The notes under the pieces are model-generated. The model saw only the letters and a program-made list of their open reading frames with translations. It had not been told where the DNA came from and did not search any database. A program made the position numbers and the translations under genes. 55,839 nucleotides of DNA from an uncultured bacterium (GTDB taxonomy: Bacteria; Atribacterota; Atribacteria; Atribacterales; Caldatribacteriaceae): the NCBI GenBank assembly GCA_937922705.1, contig CALAIW010000025.1:1-55839 (forward strand). The letters are read 5' to 3'. Shown here one piece after another: positions 23,925 through 31,840 of the stretch; the first letter of the stretch is position 1, and each line of letters begins with the position of its first letter.

Positions 23925-24593
23925 ATGAACGTGAGAAAAATCCTCTTCGGTGTTTTCCTCTTCTTTCTCTTATGCACCGCGGTCTCCTTTGCTCAAGAGA
24001 AACCAAGGGAAATTTTCCTCGAGAGGGCGGAAAAGATTTCCTACGATTCGAAAAACGAGGTTTTCACTGCTTCGGGGAATGTTATTATCGTCCAGGGTGA
24101 AAACCGTATTGAGTGTCAGGACCTTACCTTTGACCTTAAGCTGAATCGGGGTACCTTTCGGGGAGGGATTCGGGTAACGAGAAAAGAAACGGAGATTCGT
24201 GCTCTTACCATGGAGGGAGATTTCGATGCGGAGCTCTATACGTTCTCTGGAGGCGTGGAACTTCGGAAAACCAGGGAAAAGAATGGAGAAACCTCGGTGA
24301 TTCTCTGGAAGGCTGAGACCCTCTCCTACAATGGGAAAAACGAGGAGGCCTGGAGCGAGGGAAGCGTGGTGATTACCTGGAAGGAAGTCCTTCTTCAAGC
24401 CAATCGGGCTCATTACTTTCCCAAGGACGAAACGAGAAACGAAGAGGAACGTGTGGTCCTTGAGGGGAATGTGGTCATCACCGAGAAAGAGCGAGAGATT
24501 GAGGTGGCTCGGGCAGTGTATTTCCTTGATACCGAAGTTCTTGAGGCAGAGGGCATCGCTCGGGCAAAGTTCATTATCAAGGAGAAGGAATGA
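23925..24593 (+). CDS. lptA: LptA/OstA-like periplasmic lipopolysaccharide transport protein
   Basis: A 222-residue exported protein (signal peptide 1-23, ending SFAQ) made of OstA/LptA beta-jellyroll repeats. The motif pattern FLERAEKISYDSKNEVFTASG, then ENRIECQDLTFDL, and a second round (AETLSYNGKNEEAWSEG) is the repeat signature. LptA forms the bridge that carries lipopolysaccharide across the periplasm to LptD. The next gene, starting inside its last codons (ATGA overlap), is LptD-like, which supports the role. LptB, LptC, LptF and LptG are not in the window. This is good evidence for an outer membrane. It could also be called an LptC/LptA hybrid. Confidence 0.85.
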   Translation: MNVRKILFGVFLFFLLCTAVSFAQEKPREIFLERAEKISYDSKNEVFTASGNVIIVQGENRIECQDLTFDLKLNRGTFRGGIRVTRKETEIRALTMEGDFDAELYTFSGGVELRKTREKNGETSVILWKAETLSYNGKNEEAWSEGSVVITWKEVLLQANRAHYFPKDETRNEEERVVLEGNVVITEKEREIEVARAVYFLDTEVLEAEGIARAKFIIKEKE

Positions 24594-26590
24594 ATTTCTG
24601 GAGAAGGTTTTTTTCTCTTGCCTTGGTCCTTTTGTGTGCAGCTTCTTTTGCTTTTGCCTTTGCCTCAGAGGAAGCTCTAGAGCTTGAAGGGGCTCGTCTT
24701 ATCTATCGCTTGAGTGAAGAAGAGGTTTTAGTGTTTCAAGGGAAGCTAAAGTACAAAGATATGCAGCTTGTCGCGGATGCAATCCAGGTGCTCCTCAAGA
24801 AAGAAGAGCTTAAAGCCTGGGGGAACGTGCGGGTAACACGAAAGGACGAGGGGTTTACTGCGGAAGAGGTCATCTACAACTGGAGGGAAGATTTCTGGTT
24901 TTCCAAAAAGGTCTCTTCAGAGATCACTGGCAAAGGCATACAGGGGAAACTCTTCTTCCATGGAGAGTTGGTTGCAGAAAAGGATGACACTATGACCATT
25001 GAGGGCGCTCGGGTTACGGGTTGTGATCTTCCAGAGCCTCACTACTTTTTTGAGGCGAAACGCGTTGTCATCTACCCCAATACAAAAGTTATTCTGTACC
25101 ACCTTTCGTATTTTGACTTCGGTCGTAAGCTCTTTTCCCTTCCCTCCTATGCCTTCTTCTTGAACCGGAAGGAACAGCTTCCTTTTCTTCCTCTTTTGGG
25201 ATACGCAAGAAACACGGGGTATTACCTGACCTATTACCATAACTACTTCTCTGGGGATGCTGCTTTCGGGACGATTGAAGCGAGTTTTTGGGAGAAGATT
25301 GGGTGGAAACTTGCGGTAACCCACTACATTGAAGATGCAAAGAAAAGCGAGAAAGGAAAGTTTTACGTGGAATACCTGGATAAAAGAGGAGTTTCACCCT
25401 CCCTTGCGGCCCGGGGCGAATACTCTCGAAAATTTAGCGAATTTCTTGACTTTTCCTCAAACTTTTCCTATACAAAGACCCTGGGTGAAGCAAAGGATCG
25501 CCTTTCGCTACAAGCTCTTTTGACCTACAAGGAGAAAAAAATAACAAGTCAACTCAGCACGAGTTACGCTACAGATACAGCTCAAAAGAGCGACACCCTC
25601 TCTCTTACCTGGACGACTTCCTATGACCTTGGAGGAGTGGTGGCAGGGGCACGGTTCCTTTACCGGGAGGACAGCCGCTGGGGTGCATATACCGACGAGG
25701 ACCTCCAGTATGAGTTCTCGCTCCAGAGGACCTTCGGGAAGTACACGTATACCCTTCGCTACACCGGCCATGAAGACCTTGAGGGTGATACGTATACTGG
25801 GGATTTTGTGCGGTTTGTGCGGAAGGTTCCAGAGCTTGAGGTGGTTCGGGCAAAAGAACGCATCGGGAAATCCGATTTTGTTTATGTGGTGGGAGCTACT
25901 CTTGGGCACTACGTAGAGGAGGATACGGGGGTTGAGGATGAGCGCCTAAACATTTTCCTTGACCTCGAAGGGAAGAGTTCCCTGGGAAGAGACTTATTCC
26001 TCAAGCCAAAGCTGCGTTTTGAGCAGAACTTCTATGGGAATGGTTTTGCTCGGTACGTTTTTTCTGGGTCGCTGCTTCTTGAAGGGGAAATAAGCGAAGG
26101 GATGAACCTAGTTTTAGGATACAATCGGGCAGGGTACGCCGGGGCAACGCCCTTTCGCTTCGATTACACCACGCCAAAAACCGAGTACTGGAGCCTTGGG
26201 TTAGTTTACAGTAAGGGACCGTGGGATGCACGCTTTGAGACGGGATACGACACGATGGGTAAGGCTTTTTCCGAGGGCCTTGTTCAGGTCCGCTACGAGG
26301 AGAGTGACGCAAAAAGCATCGAGCTTCGAGGAAGTTACGATTTCAACGAGGGAACTTTTGTAGGAGTGATGGTAAGCCTCTCCTGGCCTCTCTCTCAAGA
26401 GTGGAACATTGGCTTTGATGGGGGATGGAACCTGATAAATGGGAAGCTTGAGTCTTTGCGGGTTCGGCTCACGAAGGATCTCCACTGCCGTACGGTTAGC
26501 CTTTTCTATGACCGTTCTGACGACACCTTCTGGCTTGAGTACAGCCTCAAAGCTTTCCCAGAACAGGTGGTACGTCTTGGGGGTGAATAA
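24590..26590 (+). CDS. lptD: LptD-like outer-membrane assembly protein
   Basis: A 666-residue outer-membrane protein with a signal peptide (cleavage near FAFAS). The N-terminal 150 residues repeat the OstA jellyroll found in lptA; the rest has alternating beta strands of a large barrel and ends in the family's typical YDRSDDTFWLEYSLKAFPE. LptD inserts lipopolysaccharide into the outer leaflet. Cysteine pairs of the enterobacterial type are not clearly conserved (one each near 148 and 640). No lptE gene is seen, as in many non-proteobacteria. It starts in a 4-base overlap with lptA and is followed after three bases by a small lipoprotein gene. Confidence 0.85.
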   Translation: MNFWRRFFSLALVLLCAASFAFAFASEEALELEGARLIYRLSEEEVLVFQGKLKYKDMQLVADAIQVLLKKEELKAWGNVRVTRKDEGFTAEEVIYNWREDFWFSKKVSSEITGKGIQGKLFFHGELVAEKDDTMTIEGARVTGCDLPEPHYFFEAKRVVIYPNTKVILYHLSYFDFGRKLFSLPSYAFFLNRKEQLPFLPLLGYARNTGYYLTYYHNYFSGDAAFGTIEASFWEKIGWKLAVTHYIEDAKKSEKGKFYVEYLDKRGVSPSLAARGEYSRKFSEFLDFSSNFSYTKTLGEAKDRLSLQALLTYKEKKITSQLSTSYATDTAQKSDTLSLTWTTSYDLGGVVAGARFLYREDSRWGAYTDEDLQYEFSLQRTFGKYTYTLRYTGHEDLEGDTYTGDFVRFVRKVPELEVVRAKERIGKSDFVYVVGATLGHYVEEDTGVEDERLNIFLDLEGKSSLGRDLFLKPKLRFEQNFYGNGFARYVFSGSLLLEGEISEGMNLVLGYNRAGYAGATPFRFDYTTPKTEYWSLGLVYSKGPWDARFETGYDTMGKAFSEGLVQVRYEESDAKSIELRGSYDFNEGTFVGVMVSLSWPLSQEWNIGFDGGWNLINGKLESLRVRLTKDLHCRTVSLFYDRSDDTFWLEYSLKAFPEQVVRLGGE

Positions 26591-26593
26591 ACG

Positions 26594-27124
26594 GTGCTCC
26601 GGATACTTTGTGTTCTTTTTCTTTGTGGCGTGCTTTGTGCTGGATGTGCTCGGGGTGAGCAGCCCCAATGGGGGGAAACAGGGAGGGCGGTAACCTTTCG
26701 GATAACCTGTAGGGGTGAGCTTGATCCAGAGCTTACCTACCGCATTGCTATAGATACCGATGGTGATGCTCTCACTGGTCCCTCAAGCAATCCAAGCGAG
26801 TGGAACAATCTGTACGTCCTTGAGTGGCGCAATGGCAACGCCTTCCTTCTCGCTCCTGGTGGGACGCGTACGTACCTTCTTGAGAGTAGTTTCTCCGGGC
26901 AGAATGCTGAAGCTAAAATTGGTCTTGAAACCCTTGGGAGTCCAGAGCAGCTTGAAGTTATGGCCCTGGTTGAGGATAGTGGAGGCAATATTCTTGAGCG
27001 CTTGCGAACCTTCTTCACAATACGGCTCAAGTACCAGCAGTTGGTCTCCCGGAGTGACGAGGAGGGAGATGCCTCGAATCCCTCGGCAGATATACTTCGC
27101 GTCAGCGTTGAAGTGAGCTTCTGA
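26594..27124 (+). CDS. Small predicted lipoprotein
   Basis: A 176-residue exported protein starting at GTG three bases after the lptD stop. The N-terminal stretch ends in LCAGC, an imperfect lipobox with C18 as the probable lipidated residue. The mature part has a beta-rich pattern with IAIDTDGDALTG near residue 52, resembling the calcium-loop type of periplasmic beta-sandwich proteins, but I do not recognise a family. Its position after lptAD and before another lipoprotein suggests an envelope role. The start lacks a strong ribosome-binding site and may depend on coupling. Confidence 0.65.
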   Translation: MLRILCVLFLCGVLCAGCARGEQPQWGETGRAVTFRITCRGELDPELTYRIAIDTDGDALTGPSSNPSEWNNLYVLEWRNGNAFLLAPGGTRTYLLESSFSGQNAEAKIGLETLGSPEQLEVMALVEDSGGNILERLRTFFTIRLKYQQLVSRSDEEGDASNPSADILRVSVEVSF

Positions 27125-27137
27125 AAGGAGGGACAGT

Positions 27138-28370
27138 ATGCGTCTCAAAAACCTTGCTCTAATCGCCCTTTTTTTCCTTTTCCTTGTGGCTGGATGTTCT
27201 CTTCCCGGGGGAGGGGAGTTCCCCCAGGGGGGAAGGCAATGGACCGTTATGGTCTACATGGCGGCAGACAACAACCTTGCGGGTGAAGCCTTAAAAGACC
27301 TCCAGTCTATGGAACAGGTGGGTTCAACCGATGCGGTGGCTATCGTTGTGGAGCTTGATACCCCTTCTGGGGCTACTCGTTATCTTGTCAATCGCGGAGG
27401 ATCAACTGTCCTTGAATACTTGGGGAATGTGGATTCGGGAAATCCCGGAACGCTCTTGCGTTTCATTCGTTTTGCTCGGGAGAGATACCCAGCACAGCGC
27501 TATGCTCTCATTCTCTGGAACCATGGTTCCGGAGTGAAGAGCCTGCGTAAGGACATTGCCTTCGATTGGAGCGCTCAAAGCGCCATAACTCTTCCAGGCT
27601 TAAGGAGCGCCTTAGCCCTCTCTGGGGTTTTCTTTGAGCTTCTTGGGATGGATGCCTGTCTCATGCAGATGGTGGAGGTAGCGTATGAGGTACGAAATCA
27701 AGCCCGGGTCCTGGTCTCATCCCAAGAAACCGTCCCTGGAGAAGGATGGGATTACGAGACGGTTCTTCGTGCGCTCACAGGAAATCCTACGATGCACCCT
27801 TTTGATCTTGCCCGACTTATTGTTGCCAGTTACGTTGCGTACTACAGAAGAAGCGGCGTCCCAGGCCGCTACACTCTTTCAGCGGTGGATCTTACCCGAG
27901 TTGGAGACCTTGTGGGAGCTCTCGATGCGCTTGCTTTAGCGATACTCAGTGATACGCAAACCCCTCCTTGGGTGTATCTTGCCCTGCGTGGTTTGGCGTT
28001 GTACTTTGAAGACCCTGATTTCGTGGACCTTGGAGATTTCATGCGTATTCTGGCTTCAAACCCAAGAATACCCCTTGGAGTTCAAGAAAAAGCGCGTGTG
28101 GTTTTGGACAAGCTCACCGCGTGTGTTTTTTCGGTTGAGAGTTTTGGTATAATACCAACATCTGGGTTGAGCATTTACTTCCCCTATACAGGGTATGTGC
28201 GGAAGTACGAAGGTCTTGCCTTTGCTTCCGCCACGCACTGGGATGAGCTTATAAGGTATCTTGCGCAGTGGCGATACGATACGGGGAGGAGGTGGAAGTA
28301 TGCATCGTTACGAGGTTCAAATTCTTCGTTCGCTCAAAGAGAGCCCGAAGAGTTTCTGGAGACTCCTTGA
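27138..28370 (+). CDS. C11-family (clostripain-like) cysteine peptidase lipoprotein
   Basis: A 410-residue predicted lipoprotein: signal sequence with lipobox LVAGC and C20 as the lipidated residue. The peptidase domain starts at WTVMVYMAADNNL (35-47). Catalytic histidine H129 lies in LILWNHGSG and catalytic cysteine C174 in MDACLMQ. C11 peptidases cut after arginine or lysine and often mature by self-cleavage. AAGGAGGGAC precedes the ATG. The last 71 bases overlap the start of the BpsA gene in another frame, an unusually long overlap; the final 24 residues look unstructured and may be a later extension. Confidence 0.88.
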   Translation: MRLKNLALIALFFLFLVAGCSLPGGGEFPQGGRQWTVMVYMAADNNLAGEALKDLQSMEQVGSTDAVAIVVELDTPSGATRYLVNRGGSTVLEYLGNVDSGNPGTLLRFIRFARERYPAQRYALILWNHGSGVKSLRKDIAFDWSAQSAITLPGLRSALALSGVFFELLGMDACLMQMVEVAYEVRNQARVLVSSQETVPGEGWDYETVLRALTGNPTMHPFDLARLIVASYVAYYRRSGVPGRYTLSAVDLTRVGDLVGALDALALAILSDTQTPPWVYLALRGLALYFEDPDFVDLGDFMRILASNPRIPLGVQEKARVVLDKLTACVFSVESFGIIPTSGLSIYFPYTGYVRKYEGLAFASATHWDELIRYLAQWRYDTGRRWKYASLRGSNSSFAQREPEEFLETP

Positions 28371-29328
28371 CGAGCAGGACGAGCACATTCGGGGTTTTGT
28401 AGAGCGCTTGAGAGGTCTTCTTGACTCAGGTCTTGTACGGTATAACGATGGGAAGTTCTCTCTCACCCCTCTTGGGGAAGAAAAGGCACAGGGCCTTCCC
28501 TCTCGAAAAGACGTTCGGTGTCCCCACTGTCACGGTGGGTATGTCTTTGATGTTTTCCAAGACGCCTTTTCTCTGTACCACGAGCTTGTACAGGGGAGAC
28601 CTCTTCCCAACCTTGATTTTGACCAGGGTTTCATGACCGAGGAGGATGTCTTTGCCCGAGTGGCTTTTCTCTATGAGCGGGGGGATCTTGAAGGACAGGA
28701 CATCCTCATTCTTGGAGACGACGATCTCTTTAGCCTTGCCCTTGCCAGTACTAGGCTTCCGCGTTCTATTACCGTTCTTGAGGTTGATGAACGTATTGTA
28801 AAGTTCATCGCAAAACGGTCAGAGGAGTACCATCTCGGCATCCAGGTCTTGGAGTACAATGCCGCCCATGCGTACCCTCTCAAGGAACACAATTTCTCCG
28901 TGTTTGTTACCGACCCTGTGGAGAGTGAGAAGGGTCTTAGGGTTACTCTTTCCCGTGGAGCTCAAGCACTCCAAAAGGGTGGAGTACTGTACTTTGGTCT
29001 CACGACCATCGAGTCCTCTTGGCATAAATGGCATAAAGTGGAACGGATGCTCCTTGATATGGGATTTGTGATTACTGACATTCTGCGGCGCTTCAGTGCT
29101 TACCCCGATTCGGACAATCACTTCGGTGAAGAGTTCTACGATCGAACGATGATGCGCCGACTCATGGATATGGATTTTCCATTGCCTGCTGATGCCGATT
29201 GGTTCCGCTCGAGCTTTATCCGTTGTGAGGCAGTGGAAGAACCAAAACCTCTGGTTGTGGGGGACGTAGCCTTTGACCTGGATTTTTACCTCGACGATGA
29301 GACCATGGCGACGCCCCGATTCCGATAA
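28300..29328 (+). CDS. bpsA: Branched-chain polyamine synthase (N4-bis(aminopropyl)spermidine synthase)
   Basis: A 342-residue BpsA/DUF43-family aminopropyltransferase. It adds two aminopropyl groups from decarboxylated S-adenosylmethionine to the central nitrogen of spermidine, giving branched polyamines that stabilise nucleic acids in hyperthermophiles. An N-terminal winged-helix-like domain (1-70) is followed by CPHCHGG, the family's conserved ILGDDDLFSLALAST (around 152-166) and the acidic motif VTDPVES. The start is ATG 28300, four bases after GGGAGGAGGTGG; this lies inside the C11 peptidase gene. A palindromic TTGGTATAATACCAA at 28144-28158, inside the same gene, is a possible separate promoter. 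The family is mostly found in hyperthermophilic archaea and bacteria. Confidence 0.9.
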   Translation: MHRYEVQILRSLKESPKSFWRLLDEQDEHIRGFVERLRGLLDSGLVRYNDGKFSLTPLGEEKAQGLPSRKDVRCPHCHGGYVFDVFQDAFSLYHELVQGRPLPNLDFDQGFMTEEDVFARVAFLYERGDLEGQDILILGDDDLFSLALASTRLPRSITVLEVDERIVKFIAKRSEEYHLGIQVLEYNAAHAYPLKEHNFSVFVTDPVESEKGLRVTLSRGAQALQKGGVLYFGLTTIESSWHKWHKVERMLLDMGFVITDILRRFSAYPDSDNHFGEEFYDRTMMRRLMDMDFPLPADADWFRSSFIRCEAVEEPKPLVVGDVAFDLDFYLDDETMATPRFR

Positions 29329-29377
29329 TTTTTGGAAATTTTTTGGGGAAAGTGTAGCCAAATGGACGTTTTTGACG

Positions 29378-29590
29378 TATATTATAGGTGAAGGATAGGT
29401 GGCTATCCTATCCCGGACTCCTGGGTGAGGGAAAGGAGGTGAAAAAGAGGACTTGGTGGCCCGGGAGAAGGGATATGCGGTGGCAGCCGGAAGTCCAAAG
29501 GACGGGAGTCGAGAGGAAACATGGACACTCTCTTATCCCTCCTTGGGAGGACGGAAGGCTGAAAATCCAAGCAACCAAGGAGGTTGGCAT
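29378..29590 (+). promoter_or_regulatory. Promoter and long structured leader of SLH porin gene
   Basis: TATATT at 29378-29383 with TAGCCA 17 bases upstream is the best promoter, giving a leader of about 200 bases. It contains stems GGATAG/CTATCC (29394-29409), CCTCC/GGAGG (29542-29554) and, at the start codon, AACC/GGTT around the AAGGA of the ribosome-binding site. A near-perfect Shine-Dalgarno AAAGGAGGTGA lies at 29431-29441, far from the porin start. An ATG at 29475 with GGAGAAGGG before it opens a 39-codon frame that ends exactly in the porin start (ATGA at 29591-29594). The leader therefore looks regulatory, by structure or by coupled translation. I do not recognise a known riboswitch class. 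Confidence 0.5.
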
Positions 29591-31324
29591 ATGAGGAAGC
29601 TTGCACTTGCGATTGTTTTGGTGTTTGCCCTTGCAGGTTATGCTCTGGCGGCAAACCCCTTTGTGGATGTTCCCCTGAACCACTGGGCCTATGACGCGGT
29701 TCAGAGCCTGGCGGCCAAGGGGATTATTGTTGGATACCCTGATGGGACTTTTGGTGGTAACCGTGCACTAACCCGGTATGAGTTCGCTATGGCCATTGCT
29801 CGCGCGGTTGGTTACCTCGAGCAGAAGATTGAAGAAGCTGGCTACGCAACCCGGGAAGATATCGCTACTGTTGAGAAACTCGTTCAAGAGTTTGCCGATG
29901 AACTCAAGCAGCTTGGTGTGACTGTTGATGACCTCAAGAAAGCTCTTGGTGAGCAGAGTGCTGCCATCAAGGCCCTTGAGGATCGCGTTGCCGCACTTGA
30001 GAAGTACGCCGAGCCAGTAAAGGTTACCGGAGAGTTTGACGTTACCTACACTGCGTACATGCCCACTGCTTCTGGGAAGACTGACGCGAAGCTCGTTGAC
30101 GAGACTACCCTCAACATTGTGGCTACCATCAACGATTACACCACTGCGGGGGTAAAACTCACTATTAAGGATACTTTTGCTACTCCCTCCCTCTCAGCCG
30201 ATAACTTCTTCATCGAGTACAAGAAGGACGAGTGGTACATTCGAGTTGGGGACATTGACCAGCCCAAAGTCGACCTTGGCCTTGTGCTTGGTGGGTACCA
30301 GCCAGACGATGATGACGACGACCTGAGCTACGAAGGTATCTACGTTGTCTATGCTCCAGAGGACAGTGACATCACCTGGAAAATGTACGCCGATGTCAAC
30401 AAATTCTACACACTCCGTATGGAATGGGAAAAGGTTGCCCTTGGCGTCACCTGGATGCCCGAAGGCGCGTCTCTCTCCAATGCTGGTTCTGACCTGATTG
30501 TAAGCGCTAGTGGCTGGACTGATTTTGATGAATCAGACGTCAAACTGACCCTCGAAGGTGCCTATGGAGTCCTCTCTGGAAGCTATGGTGTTGCTGGCCA
30601 GATTGACATCAAGGCAAGTGAAGACATCACTGTAACCCTTGACGCTCACTACGTCACTGCTGGGTTCACACCGGCTACTTCTTCGGCATCTCCAAGCTCT
30701 TTCAACGCCGATGAGATGGGCTTTGGCGTGGCAGCAACCTTTGACCTCTCTGGTGAAGATAGCGCTGAGAAGTGGATGCTTGATCTTGAGTACGACTATG
30801 CTCAGGCCATTTCAAGCGGTGCAGTAACCACCAACAAAGTCAGCGGTACGGTGACCTACGTCCCAGGGGATGCAGTCAAAGACGTTCCGGAAATCACCAA
30901 TGAGGGTACTGAGGAGAAAGGCTTAGTGAAGGTGACCTACGACCTTCTTACCAATGGTATCACCCTTTACGGTGCATACCTGAACTACCCACTTGATCTT
31001 GAGAGTGAAAATAACGCTGCTTACCTCTCCGTTGGTGCTGAGTACAATATGGCCACCCAGGGTATTACTGCTGTTGGTCAGTTCAAGTACCAGTGGCTTG
31101 AGGAAAAGACCACTGCCACTCTTGAAGCTCGCTACGACAGCACACCTGCTGCTGGTGCTCCAGTCTACAGTGTGCTTGCACAACTCGACTGGGAAATGGC
31201 TGAAAACACTACCCTTACTTTGAGCTACGAACTCAATACCTGGGATGCTGGTGATGACTTTGGTCAGGGTAACATCGTAGACGGTGCCGGCACAATTACT
31301 GCAGAGCTTACGGTGAGCTTCTAA
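29591..31324 (+). CDS. SLH-domain outer-membrane porin
   Basis: A 577-residue porin-like protein. A signal peptide (1-20) is followed by one SLH domain (about 22-65: FVDVPLNHWAYDAVQSLAAK, then GYPDGTFGGNRALTRYE), which anchors to peptidoglycan or a cell-wall polymer. A coiled coil (about 85-135, ending ALEDRVAALEKYAE) spans the periplasm and a beta-barrel of about 440 residues ends in the aromatic TVSF. This is the layout of the outer-membrane tether porins of Thermotogae, Deinococcus, Synergistetes and Atribacterota. The repeated use of a few preferred codons and the strong terminator suggest very high expression. The start ATG 29591 has AAGGAGG six bases upstream. An in-frame extension to 29453 would destroy the signal peptide. 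Confidence 0.92.
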   Translation: MRKLALAIVLVFALAGYALAANPFVDVPLNHWAYDAVQSLAAKGIIVGYPDGTFGGNRALTRYEFAMAIARAVGYLEQKIEEAGYATREDIATVEKLVQEFADELKQLGVTVDDLKKALGEQSAAIKALEDRVAALEKYAEPVKVTGEFDVTYTAYMPTASGKTDAKLVDETTLNIVATINDYTTAGVKLTIKDTFATPSLSADNFFIEYKKDEWYIRVGDIDQPKVDLGLVLGGYQPDDDDDDLSYEGIYVVYAPEDSDITWKMYADVNKFYTLRMEWEKVALGVTWMPEGASLSNAGSDLIVSASGWTDFDESDVKLTLEGAYGVLSGSYGVAGQIDIKASEDITVTLDAHYVTAGFTPATSSASPSSFNADEMGFGVAATFDLSGEDSAEKWMLDLEYDYAQAISSGAVTTNKVSGTVTYVPGDAVKDVPEITNEGTEEKGLVKVTYDLLTNGITLYGAYLNYPLDLESENNAAYLSVGAEYNMATQGITAVGQFKYQWLEEKTTATLEARYDSTPAAGAPVYSVLAQLDWEMAENTTLTLSYELNTWDAGDDFGQGNIVDGAGTITAELTVSF

Positions 31325-31338
31325 GTAGGTGACTCCCA

Positions 31339-31370
31339 AAGCCCCCCGGGAATTCCCGGGGGGCTTTTTT
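31339..31370 (+). terminator. Very strong rho-independent terminator after the porin gene
   Basis: GCCCCCCGGG and CCCGGGGGGC enclose AATT and are followed by six T. With flanking A and T the whole is a perfect 28-30-bp palindrome. It isolates the porin transcript from the bactofilin gene. Confidence 0.95.
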
Positions 31371-31387
31371 GCTGCCCCCTTTTCCGG

Positions 31388-31393
31388 TATAAT
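31388..31393 (+). promoter_or_regulatory. -10 box giving a leaderless bactofilin transcript
   Basis: TATAAT ends seven bases before the ATG at 31400, so transcription should start at the start codon. The terminator lies only 18 bases upstream. No ribosome-binding site is present. Confidence 0.6.
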
Positions 31394-31399
31394 GGGTAC

Positions 31400-31840
31400 A
31401 TGTCTCTCCTTGCGATTCTTACGTCCTGGAAGAATACTTTTTTGGGAAAGCTTTGGAGAAGAATTGACCCTGCATTCTCTCGATACCCTGTGGATGTTTT
31501 TTTCCCTCCTTCGGTAGCCTTTGATGGTGAGATTGAGAGTACTGCTTTGGTGCGTATTGAAGGAGAGGTACGAGGAAGTATTCGCTGCCCGGTTACCGTC
31601 TTTGCCTCGACGGCAAAGGCAACCGTAGAGGTAGAATCGTACTGCATCTATATTGAGGGACACTGTCGTGGGGTCTTCCGAAGTAACCTCCTCTATCTTG
31701 CCCCTGAAAGCCAGGTTGAGGGGGAAATACATACCGAGACACTGTATATTGAAAATGGAGGGAAAATGCGAGGAAGAATCTGCGTGGGGGGACATGGAAA
31801 AGCTTATGAGACTTGGGAAGCTCTCGCCTCACGAACTTGA
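31400..31840 (+). CDS. Bactofilin
   Basis: A 146-residue bactofilin, a cytoskeletal protein that polymerises without nucleotide and places cell-wall or surface machinery. The core (about 40-130) shows the right-handed beta-helix rhythm of the family: GEIESTALVRIEGEVRGSIRC, then TVEVESYCIYIEGHCRGVFRS and SQVEGEIHTETLYIENGGKMRG. The N-terminal hydrophobic or amphipathic segment can touch the membrane. It has no ribosome-binding site and probably a leaderless mRNA. Its last 47 bases overlap the start of the HypE-like gene. Confidence 0.88.
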   Translation: MSLLAILTSWKNTFLGKLWRRIDPAFSRYPVDVFFPPSVAFDGEIESTALVRIEGEVRGSIRCPVTVFASTAKATVEVESYCIYIEGHCRGVFRSNLLYLAPESQVEGEIHTETLYIENGGKMRGRICVGGHGKAYETWEALASRT

